This document shows positions 23,122 to 32,617 of a stretch of 64,000 nucleotides of DNA, piece after piece (position 1 is the stretch's first letter; each line of letters starts with the position of its first letter). The DNA is from Hyalella azteca (Eukaryota; Arthropoda; Malacostraca; Amphipoda; Hyalellidae), in contig NW_025934726.1 of NCBI RefSeq assembly GCF_000764305.2, forward strand, positions 59,472 to 123,471, in the 5' to 3' direction. The notes under the pieces are model-generated. The model did no database searches and was not told the DNA's origin. It was given only the letters and a program-made list of their open reading frames with translations. The translations under genes and the position numbers were made by a program.

Positions 23122-25263
23122 TGATTGAGTTGCGTTTCCTCACGAAGGCTTAGAGTCTGGTTGATGATCGGATGTCTAAAAGGTTCTAGTAAATTTAAGA
23201 AACAATTGAGGAGACGATGTGGATGCAGTCTGTTAGGATGGTGTAGGAGGACGAAGAGTGATGCATAAGTGATCAAATAGTGATGCGAGATGATGAACAC
23301 GAAGTAAAATTCAATTTAAAGTAAGATTCATATTTTTATGGTCATTCTGTAATCAGAATTATAAGGCAACAAATCACGAATGTTGTAATAATCAGAATTA
23401 TAACGTTATTCATGCAGTCATAATCTTGTAATCCAATGTAGCGCAAACGAGGAATAAAAATATAAGTTTAATGCAGGTTATTTGGGCCATAGCAAGCTCG
23501 TATGAATGATAAATCTCTAGGTAAATGATAAATAAAATTACCTTGCGTTGGGATCGACGTGTGCATGTTCTCTGCAGCCTATAAACTTTCGTAATTAATG
23601 AATCTCTAGTCATCTTTGCTGTTCACTTGTTTACGGGTGACTTATCTTACTTGCATGCATTGTTCATTGTTATTCCTCGTGATAATAAGATGAAACATAA
23701 AAAAAATTCTCAAGTTTATTCAGTTTTTTCCAATTTATTTTTTCTTTAGTTAGTAGTATTTAGAATTTTTTCTCAATTAGTAAAAATTCCTACGGATTGA
23801 TAAATTTGTTACGCATATGATTTTTTGCTGATGGCATGAAACAGAGGCAATTGTAGCTTATTAGAATAAAAAAATTAAGATTTTTTCAAGGCATTTGCCT
23901 CTGAGAATGTAGAGGTGCAATGAACAGAACAAGCCTAAAAAAGCATGAAGGTTTAGTACATCAAATTACTGTCCTTTGGGCGAGCTTGTTTAAAATTCTC
24001 GGCAATCGACGTGTGTGAGAATCGTCCATGAATGCACATTACAGAGACTTCATAATTTACAGAGACCGAGCAGCAGTATAAGCTTGCTTCTCGTGACTGA
24101 TCTACATAAAATAAACTCGAGAAATGTCTTCTTAACGCGAATGCGGTGCACTAACAACGTTCAATTCTGACCTATTCAATTAAACGCAATTGTATTTGCC
24201 TTCATTTTCACAGCGCCGCGACAAATATACACGCCACAAATTCAAAGAACATGAAATGTTAGTAACATGAACGAACATGTGCTAGAATTTACCTTATTTA
24301 TTAATTTTGAAATCTTCCAATGATAAATTAAAATTTAAATTTATTTAACTCACATAAACCCAAATCAAGTTTAACTAGATTTAATAATGCCACTAAATTT
24401 GTATTTTTAATATCATAATGCTCGTGACTTATTTTATAATCTAATCATTCAAATGGTACAACTTCATGGTACATTAGGCATTTCACATTAATTAATATTA
24501 TCAATATATTATTGTACCTATGAAAATAAAAACAAACAAACACAACCATTTTGTTAGCAATGCTCACAGTTCATCGGACAAACTCTTCTTCACTCGTTAC
24601 TTTAAATCAGCAATCGTTCCGCTCGAGTAGGTGCTATTGTTCAGTATTTTAGGTGTACGACAACATTAGTCTAAGATTAGTTCTTAAGTTGAGACTTGCA
24701 CGAGTTTCTTCCCATCTCGTGTCGCTGGGCCACACTATCAAGCCATCAGCTCTATGTCCTCATTTAGAACGAATACTGCATGTTTATTGCTCCCTTTGAG
24801 CTCCAATTAAATGTTCTTATAAAGACAGTGCCATCGCAGGCGCTATTGTACAACTTGACCTGGCAAACGGCCTTATAAACACTGCCGACTGCTCTATCGT
24901 CTTAGGCTACAAAATGAAATCATTAAGCAGATATACCGTGGCAAATATCGCCTAGAACTGCCATTCAATATGTTTGGCTAGACAATGAAAGCAGCCGATA
25001 GCTGCAAGAGAAAGCCTTCTCTAAAGCCTCCAAGAAATATGTAACGAGCACATGTCTCTGCCGCCACAGTTACAAGTCGCCGTGCGCTCCGTGAGCCAGC
25101 TAGAACACGACGCAAAATAAAACGAAAACAGCCCAGGGCTAAATGGACGAGGTAATTAAGTCGTCGAGCTCGCAGGCTATGGTCAGCCTCATAAGTTGCG
25201 GGAACAGGTATCGGCGAGGTCGTTTGGGTTCCTCTAACTTACCTAACCTAAGACCAGACGAAG
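23122..25263. other. AT-rich non-coding, becoming GC-richer after 24.7 kb
   Basis: No gene supported between the array and the exon-like segment at 25264. The stretch 24700-25250 has more GC and scattered open frames without splice support. Confidence 0.45.
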
Positions 25264-25382
25264 GTACTTGCCGCGAACCCTTCAGATCTACGAGACGCGT
25301 CTATTGCTCAGCGAGCAAACACATTGCAGCAGCCACCGCCACCGCCAGAGGTCGTCCTCAAGCTTGGCACGCTTCTCTACAA
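25264..25382 (+). CDS. possible internal exon, Pro-rich
   Basis: A frame open since a TAA just upstream runs to a consensus donor at 25383 (TACAA|GTAAGTACC). It contains a penta-proline segment, QQPPPPPEVVLKLGTLLY, then stops two codons into the putative intron, as expected. The exon would leave two bases (phase 2). The acceptor is less clear: CAGACGAAG ending 25263 or ACCCTTCAG ending ~25284. The segment is GC-rich, so other frames are also open, including a minus-strand one at 25288-25494, which weakens the case. Family not recognised. Confidence 0.3.
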
Positions 25383-25671
25383 GTAAGTACCAAACACCAA
25401 TTAACAGAGCGAGCAACCAACCATCGTTTAGCGACCAATTCTGAGCAGAAGACCACCACTTTCTGTGAAGCTCGTGAGTGCCAACAGCCCACAAATTTAC
25501 GCCGCCATCTCAGCCTCCGCTGATGAACTGATGAACTTTCGCTTCTTGTTTTAATCACTCTAAATTCTCTTAGAATGAATTTGCACGGTCCTAGAAGTCC
25601 TCGTGCTTATACTCTAAAATATCGCAGACAACTTCCGTGATGAAATATTTCTGGAGCCGTAAAAATTACTT

Positions 25672-25855
25672 CTAAATTAATTGCTTTCTACCTTCATTAA
25701 GCATCGTTTGCATTTCCGAGAGAATCTTCTGGCGTTGCGGCTCTAAGTAAAGAAAAGCACTATAGAAGTTCTTGATATTCTTTTCCCGCGAAATTTTCAT
25801 TGAAATAGCGTGACGCTGAAGTGTTTGAAATTGAAAGCAAAAATATAATATTTCT
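25672..25855 (-). CDS. possible terminal exon of a minus-strand gene
   Basis: On the minus strand a frame ends at TAG (25672-25674). Two acceptors are possible. CTTTCTTGCGTCAGAG ends at 25856; TTTCAAACACTTCAG ends at 25816. The first gives an exon whose leading base completes the split codon left by the exon-like segment at 26407-26599 (CG|A, Arg), with a ~550-bp intron. The C-terminal peptide (PQRQKILSEMQTMLNEGRKQ near the end) is charged and helix-like. No AATAAA found immediately downstream. Function unknown. Confidence 0.3.
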
Positions 25856-26099
25856 CTCTGACGCAAGAAAGACGTTCTTGGCCACCGACGGCACCTTTTT
25901 TATTTTTTTTTTATAAATTATTGCAGGAATAAATTTCAATTCAATCTTTTAAATTACTCAAAAATACACCCTCAGAACAGGTACCGTGCGTGTAAATAAT
26001 TATACTATTAGTTAAATTTACAATGCGATAGATCCCGAGTTGATCGTTAGATATGACATAGGCGATGAAGTTTACTGTTAAGAGTGGTAGTTCTTACTT

Positions 26100-26227
26100 C
26101 CCTATTGGCGGATTACATGCAAGCAATCTATTGACGTGAACGTCCCAATAAGCTAACTTTTGTGTGCCAGCAACTGCTCGGCTAACCATTGGACATCTGA
26201 TTGGTTAGACTTCAATGACCAATAGGG
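26100..26227. repeat. possible small fold-back element
   Basis: CCCTATTGG at 26100 and its exact complement CCAATAGGG at 26219 enclose ~110 bp, which also contains CTAACCATTGG and ATTGGTTAG facing each other. This may be a decayed inverted-repeat element. Single copy in this window. Confidence 0.35.
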
Positions 26228-26406
26228 CAAGCTGCACAATAAAATCATTTGATTTTGGTCGTCGATTGATGACATGGAAATTCATCGGATTGTGAATTGA
26301 ACTTTGGCTTGAAACATAAATGTTGTAAAGCATGCGAACTGTGAATGATACCCTAATTCCAGCTTAAAAATGTAACTAAAGGTGAAATTTGAATTTAATA
26401 ACTTAC

Positions 26407-26599
26407 CGTTTTAGGTCTGGCACTAAAACATACATCTGTACTTTTGAAAGCAATTCTCGCTTTATATCAGCGAGTCTCAATTGATTGGATGACCGGTATG
26501 TCAACATTATTTCCTTTATGATATTCTGTTCATAAACTCTATACTGATAAGTCACTTGACTCCAAAATTCCGGATAAGTTGTCCTTATTAGACTCAAAA
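26407..26599 (-). CDS. possible internal exon of a minus-strand gene
   Basis: On the minus strand the frame ends at a consensus donor (AAAACG|GTAAGTTATT; GT at 26406-26405). It may begin after GAATTTTTCCAAG (acceptor ending 26600), giving 193 nt: two bases, 63 codons, two bases. The peptide is varied, with aromatic and charged residues (for example RTTYPEFWSQVTYQYRVYEQ), unlike the low-complexity chance frames nearby. An in-frame TGA just upstream of an ATG at 26627 means it could also start there. The downstream exon-like segment at 25672-25855 continues in compatible phase. I do not recognise the family. Confidence 0.4.
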
Positions 26600-26627
26600 C
26601 TTGGAAAAATTCGACCCGAAATTGCAT

Positions 26628-27217
26628 TCATAAACAATGCATTCAAAATATTTAAAATTAGTTTTAATTTGCTTTGACTATCAACAGGCAGTTTTGCAAG
26701 CATGCACTATTGAAGCAGAGTGAGATTTTTTATTTGATTGTAATAAATGCTTGGACCGTAATTACAGTAATTATTGGGAATAACAAAGATAGTTCTAATT
26801 TGATCACAATTCTATATGTTGATATTGACTGAATTGTATGAATAAAAAGAATCTTTTTGTTGTAGTCAGCATAAATGACATAAGCTATACCTTTAGAGCA
26901 CCCACCGATATTCTGAAGAATATGTTATGTGGTTAAAGTATAACGAGTGCCCAGACTACCGATGAAAAAGATTGAATTTTTAATCGTATTAGATGATAAT
27001 ATTTTTTTAACTACATCGAAGACCTTGGTGCCCGCTGGCAATTTAGTTTCGCTTCCTATTGTCATAGATAATTCACTTGATCATATCATGCTCAAACTTC
27101 TCCCTAGACCTTAACACTTAGAATATTTCATTTTTGAAGCTAAAGTTTATGTACATGCTCTCGTAATATCCCATTAAATTAAGGTCTCAAAACTTGCTCG
27201 GTTTGTTTCAATTCTAG
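26628..27217. other. AT-rich non-coding
   Basis: No gene seen. If the neighbouring exon-like segments are real, this would be intronic or intergenic, between a minus-strand and a plus-strand unit. Confidence 0.4.
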
Positions 27218-27366
27218 TCCACATGTTGACTGATTTCTTAGAGAGCGCGCTATATCAATCAATTCCCATGGAGTTTCAAGGTTGTGTCTGCAAGCCTCTC
27301 GAGTCTCTGTTGCCATTTAAGCTGTTGATGCTCCGTCATTATCTTCAATTACATGCAGCGATAAAA
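27218..27366 (+). CDS. possible internal exon bounded by consensus splice sites
   Basis: The acceptor GTTTGTTTCAATTCTAG ends at 27217 and the donor GTAAGTGAAG starts at 27367. Between them are two bases and 49 uninterrupted codons, ending in phase 0. The peptide includes LESALYQSIPMEFQGCVCKP and then a hydrophobic, helix-like stretch LLPFKLLMLRHYLQLHAAIK. Both splice signals are strong and the frame closes only after the donor. No family recognised and no phase-compatible partner identified (the segment at 28181 needs phase 2). Confidence 0.42.
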
Positions 27367-28180
27367 GTAAGTGAAGATGTTATCGACGTGCGTCAATTGA
27401 GAAGGTAACGCCGTTTTTCATTCGATGCCCATCAAACGCAGCGAGAGACCGTTTTATCTTCGCACCATTACACCACAAACACATTGACTGCCCCATTACA
27501 AAAGGGCACCTTACCCACTAACACGCTTCGCTCAGAGTAAAAGGTCTCTCTTAGCATCCCTCATCACGAATGTTAATCGAGTGTGCAAACCACTAGGTCC
27601 TCTTTATGAAGTGCCTACTCATTTGTCCCGAGCATAAAGACTCGCTTTCGACACAGCCGGCAACCTTATAACAATCAAGCAGCCAGCAGCGTAAAAACTG
27701 CCTACAGTCCTGAAAGGCGCCAGTAAAAGTTCATGTCGCGCATACTTGCACCACAAAAGAAGCTCATTTACATAAAGTGTCCATAATAATTCATACTTTT
27801 AAGAGATCAAACGCAAGCACCGCAGCCATGAAGAGACTGCTTCGCGCAGTGTAAGCGCCCATTCACAATCTTATTTGAGGAGTGTCACTCCAGTACCTCC
27901 CATATCTCAGGGCCGTCCAATGTAATACGGGTAATTCAGTAGGACACTTACTCCATTAAGGGGGAAATTTCGAACTCGGGCGAAAGACTTCGTTATGAAG
28001 ATTTAGGAGACTCCCGTAGAAGAGGCTTCTTTATTGGGTGCCTGCCGCCTGTTTTACAGAACGACCCGCTTAATCTCTGCGGCTTTGGAGCCGCAACCGA
28101 AGGAAGACCCTCATAAACTCCTCTTTTTAAGCCTCAACTTGAAATTTTTCTTTAAATTTGTTGCCTCTTGAGTTTTTCAG
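27367..28180. other. GC-richer stretch without a recognised gene
   Basis: 27420-28140 is more GC-rich than average, with many short open frames but none with splice or start support. Possibly intronic if 27218-27366 is an exon. Confidence 0.35.
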
Positions 28181-28442
28181 TGAGTCTGCTATCTATGAAA
28201 CACTTCAATGCCTTTCCTATCATACACTGCAGAATTTATTTAAGCGGCTTGATGGTCACAGAACTTTACAGTGTAAAATTCAATATAATTACCCGATTTT
28301 TATGGCATTTCCTCTAATTTCAGGACCTATATATTTTCAAGAATTTTTATCTTTTGATATTCTTCTCGTTGATATGCGACCATTCCAAAACGAATATTTT
28401 GTATCCTGGACGAATATATTTCAGTTAACTAATCTTACGTGA
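28181..28442 (+). CDS. possible terminal exon, unidentified
   Basis: TTGCCTCTTGAGTTTTTCAG is a good acceptor ending at 28180. The frame then stays open for 86 codons to TGA at 28440-28442. It begins ESAIYETLQCLSYHTLQNLF. A second strong acceptor (CCTCTAATTTCAG) lies inside at ~28323 in the same open frame, so the true exon could be the shorter one. The base composition is AT-rich like its surroundings, which lowers confidence. No AATAAA close by. Confidence 0.25.
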
Positions 28443-28869
28443 TATTCCTTCAATTTCTCTCAGTTAGTATTCATTTACTTTGGAAAAAATAAGAAACAAC
28501 TTTGTGAGTGCCTCTATATGAGCATTATTGAATTTCAATTTAATTATAATTAAACATACATCACGAATTCTATCTTATCTCTAGTCAATTAAGTTATATG
28601 CGAATGTTTAAAATTCTGACTCAAAGAAAAACAATTATAAAATTTGATTGCCTTCTTCAATCTGTCGCCTAATTTTTAAAATAATACTTCATAAAATAGT
28701 AATATTATCAATAAATATAATCAGTCACATGTACTTGTATATATGCGAGCATTTCATCCTAGGTTGCACCTGAAAAGCATGTTTCATTATTAATAATACA
28801 CCTAATTTTTTATTTAGCGTCAGTCTTAAGTCAGATATTCTTTCCCGTACAAGTGTATATAGACGATCT

Positions 28870-29021
28870 GCTATACACATCTGTTTCAAAACTCGCTAAG
28901 TGAACGTAAGTACTTACGCTCTATTTTCCTGTCTATGATTGGTGGATTCTGCTTGAAAGGCCGTGAGTGATTGGCTGATGAACTTACGATCTCTTAACTT
29001 TTTTTGAAAGTATAGGCCCTG
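28870..29021 (+). mobile_element. family A inverted-repeat element, copy 3
   Basis: Internal sequence CGCTAAGTGAACGTAAG to TTAACTTTTTTTGAAAG and right end GTATAGGCCCTG match the family. The left end is altered: CTATAC is separated from TTTCAAAAC by 7 extra bases (ACATCTG). Same orientation as copy 2. No target duplication recognised. Confidence 0.85.
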
Positions 29022-30304
29022 CACGTCTTGTCATAATAATACATGAATGAAACTTGATGCAGCTCGCACACTTGATGAACGGATGAAAAGTTTTTTAAAT
29101 TACCTGACAATTACGAAATTTTAGCCAAGCGCTGAAATACAGCAACGGCAATGATGTTGATAAGAGAAATACCACTCTATTTATTTGGTCCATCAAACTT
29201 ATTATTCACGATTGATAAAATGTTTTTCATGCAAGAACTGCATTTAAATAAATGCTGTTTTGGACGTGCGTCATCGAACGCACATATATAATGGTTCTAC
29301 AGTCCTAATCTAGAATCAAGAGTAGTGAAAAAAATTTAGTATTCATATGGCTTCACATTTTAAAATGCATTTTATGAGCCTGACACCGGAGAATACTGCT
29401 TTACCTGCGATGTCATATTTATGTAAATGAAGGTTTAGTATTTGATACTAGGCTTATCGGATGTAGCTCCACACTTTTTTTTATACATTATTGAAGTAGC
29501 CTAAGGTGTAGCTCGACAACGTTGAAAAGTTTCATCCATTGAAAATTCAGCACTGTGAATAGAGCAAAATATACTCTATTATTTATTAAATTTCTATTAA
29601 TTTTTCGGAAGTGTGGTCATGGCATAAAAAAAGAGACAGAGGGCATCAGAAAAATTCAAACTTGATGATATTTATAATTGATCACAACATGTGTAGAGCA
29701 CACGAAGGTATAATGCACCCCCTGCTGAGATGCGTGCTCAACAGTCTTAATAATACCAGAGGCAATTAATTACGAAAATATCAGAAGCCATCGCTGTTTG
29801 GCCTCGCAAATCAACACCAAAGACTTGCAACCTTCAATTAGGACACATTTAATGCATTATTAAGAAACTGCCACGACAATACATGAAGCCGTGATGGTCA
29901 TCCATTGTAGGTCATTGGCTGAGTCATAGACACGATAGCCTCATAAACTTGCAGCTAACGTCTCCATCAAACGTGATTCATGAATGCACCCACCTCAGCT
30001 TAGGCAAAAAATTGTCGATTATGCGCCCAAGTTGCATTTAAGCACGCAGCAAAACATTTTCTTGAGAGTTTACTCAACACTGTTGGCAATGATCACTAGC
30101 TGTGAGTGCTGGGTAAAATATTTGCCTGTAAAGACAACACTAAGACCTGATGAAGAGCCTCGTTGGCTCCAAGGCAACCTGCGCAACAAAGGTGTTAATT
30201 CTCTTCAACAAGACGTGATATGGAAACATCGCTGCAAGCCGCTGATGTAAATCGCACCTAAAGCCACTACTCTCGCCCACCAAATCTGCCTTTATGTTCA
30301 CTAG
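29022..30304. other. non-coding
   Basis: AT-rich to ~29900, then GC-richer. A frame at 29984-30250 starts at a true ATG (88 codons) but lacks splice or poly(A) support; I cannot tell it from chance. Confidence 0.4.
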
Positions 30305-30537
30305 CGTGTCCTATTATCCGCCATATGTCTCAGCGAGACTCGAGGCTGCGCTTCCGTCGTTCTGAATCGACCGCTGTAGGAAGAGAATTTTACGACGAGC
30401 AGTCCTGGTGGTTAGACTCGTTTCATTTTGGTGGAAGCGATAAAAAAGTCGACTACGACGCTTGGGAAGGGAGTCTGTCGCTAGTGGATGAGCCTCCAGA
30501 AATGTTTGGGGTGGCTTCCTCGCTGCCCGTTGTCTAG
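30305..30537 (+). CDS. possible terminal exon or short ORF, acidic
   Basis: Open from a possible acceptor TTTATGTTCACTAG (ending 30304) to TAG at 30535-30537, with a true ATG at 30325 giving 70 codons. The peptide is basic at the start, then rich in Asp, Glu, Ser and Trp (REFYDEQSWWLDSFHFGGSD). GC is higher than the surroundings. No AATAAA follows closely. The opposite strand is also open (30314-30688), which reduces the weight of either. Family not recognised. Confidence 0.28.
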
Positions 30538-31931
30538 AACTCTTCTTTATTGAGAAAAAGAAAGGCAAGAGACAGATATGAGACAACTTCTCCCTTTTTT
30601 TACGATCGGAAAGTTTAGAGATAGGAAACGGCAATGCATATACGATACTGCATGTTATTGGACACTCGCCGCACGTCGAGCCGCTCATAGGCTCATCTCT
30701 TGCAGTGTTAGATGATCTCGTGAAATTATGGCACAGTTTTATCCTGCCAGTATATGAGCAGAACCCTTCTTGCGTTATTACTTATTGGATCAGTTAGACC
30801 TTTAGTTATTAGCGGCAAACGTTGACTCTTCTTGTGCTATTGGATCAGTAGGACCTTAAGTTATTGGCGGTTAACGTTGACTGGAATATACTTCAAATTA
30901 TTTAACTTCTTTTCATGTTACTGTTCTTTTAGCTTTGTGTTTAAAATGTGGGTATCACGTACACAAGAAATCAATTTAAATAACTGTTCGTTATCACAAG
31001 ATTATTCATCAGGTATAACTCATTTAAACTGTTGATATAGGACTGAAATTATTAGCTATTATTATAGGTCGGTTGATCGAGGCCATCTCGGCGAGTCAAA
31101 AGATATCCATAATATTGTTGTTCATTCTATTTAATGAATTAAATTTCGCATTGGTTTACGAATGTGTTCTGTATTTCAATATTTGAAATACTCGTATTAT
31201 GGAACAAAAATATTTCAATTATCCATATATACTATGTTATCAACATCGTAGCTGCATGTTGATAATCAAGGTAAAGAAAACAACAGCACAGAAAAGAAAA
31301 GTAATCAAAGTAAAAGAAATACAAAAAGTTTCATATGAAAACGTGACGGGACCTTTTCCCAGGAAAACGACATAATTAACAATCTATACTGAACATAGAC
31401 CATAACAAGAGCTCAATATCATCCACTATAAACGTTGACGCGTGTAGTGCACAGCTCTGCCGCATCATAAGCATGACGGTGTCTGACCACATGATTGATT
31501 ATATTATATAGATTGTTCCACTAGTAGAATAGATTGATTGAGTTTATTGATCCACTATTAGATTGTATTAGAATATTTTGTTCCACTATTGCAGGGATTA
31601 CGTTATTCCATAATTTGATCTTGATTTGGCTGTGAATCTTTTTCTTCCATTCCAGTCCAGACATAGATCTCATATTTATTTAAAAAATGTTAGCAATGTA
31701 TGGGCCTTTTCGTATATTCCGATATAATTTTTTGTGTAATAGAATAAAATGCTTGCGAACATATATGATCTAGCATCTTTTATTACTAAATTAATTATAA
31801 ACATTAGTCACGCCAATGAAATATAGATTTCAGTAATGGTCTGCTTATTAATTTAATTGTTCATTTTTTTGTTCCTGTAATAGTTTGTTTTCGTTAGTGG
31901 AAGAATCTGCATCCAGATAAATAAATACGTT
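30538..31931. other. AT-rich non-coding
   Basis: No gene seen. Contains the 55-bp duplication at 30784 and, near 31500-31600, repeated TTCCACTA / ATAGATTG words. Confidence 0.45.
30784..30890. repeat. 55-bp tandem duplication
   Basis: ATTGGATCAG at 30784 recurs at 30839. Both copies continue through TTATT(A/G)GCGG and AACGTTGACT with several differences. Confidence 0.75.
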
Positions 31932-32341
31932 TTGGCATCGTGCTCCATAAATACTTATTGCCATTGTACTCCATAAATACGCAGTGGCATCGTGCTCCAT
32001 AAATATGCAGTGGCATCGTGCTCCATAAATACGTATTGCCATTTTACTCCATAAATACGGATCGACATCGTACTCCATAAATACGCAGTGGCATCGTACT
32101 CCATAAATAAGGATTGCCATTGTACGCCATAAATACGGATTGCCATTGTACTTCATAAATACGCAGTGGCATCGTGCTCCATACATACGTATTGCCATTT
32201 TACTCCATAAATACGGATCGACATCGTACTCCATAAATACGCAGTGGCATCGTACTCCATAAATAAGGATTGCCATTGTACGCCATAAATACGGATTGCC
32301 ATTGTACTTCATAAATACGCAGTGGCATCGTAGTCCATACA
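31932..32341. repeat. 26-bp minisatellite with 156-bp higher-order period
   Basis: CTCCATAAATACG plus a ~13-base variable part (CAGTGGCATCGTG, TATTGCCATTTTA, GATCGACATCGTA) recurs every 26 bp, about 16 units. A block of six units starting at 32031 recurs almost exactly at 32187, 156 bp later. The array therefore grew by amplification of a six-unit block. It ends at the unresolved base 32342. Minus-strand frames through it give YLWSTM-type repeats and are not genes. Confidence 0.95.
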
Positions 32342-32342
32342 N
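32342..32342. other. unresolved base N at the junction of two arrays
   Basis: The only N in the window lies exactly between the last 26-bp unit (CCATACA) and the first 31-bp unit (GACACGTG). This may mark a collapsed or uncertain assembly join. Confidence 0.9.
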
Positions 32343-32617
32343 GACACGTGTGACAGTCACGACTGACACTAATGACACGTGTGACAGTCACGACTGACAC
32401 TAATGACACGTGTGACAGTCACGACTGACACTAATGACACGTGTGACAGTCACGACTGACACTAATGACACGTGTGACAGTCACGACTGACACTAATGAC
32501 ACGTGTGACAGTCACGACTGACACTAATGACACGTGTGACAGTCACGACTGACACTAATGACACGTGTGACAGTCACGACTGACACTAATGACACGTGTG
32601 ACAGTCACGACTGACAC
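32343..32617. repeat. 31-bp satellite, nine identical units
   Basis: GACACGTGTGACAGTCACGA plus CTGACACTAAT makes a 31-bp unit, repeated from 32343 to 32617 with no substitution that I can find (eight full units and 27 bp of a ninth). The unit is dense in near-palindromes (CACGTG, GTGACAGTCAC). The flank to the right (GGCCTGTCACCGCGG) is GC-rich and unique. Confidence 0.97.

Noticed and set aside
22863..23300. His/Gln-rich 145-codon minus-strand frame
   Set aside because: Produced by the 35-bp array; the peptide changes from His-rich to Ser/Thr-rich as the frame rotates through units, as expected without coding constraint.
27950..28000. tRNA B-box-like TTCGAACTCGGG
   Set aside because: No A box at a suitable distance and no cloverleaf possible by eye.
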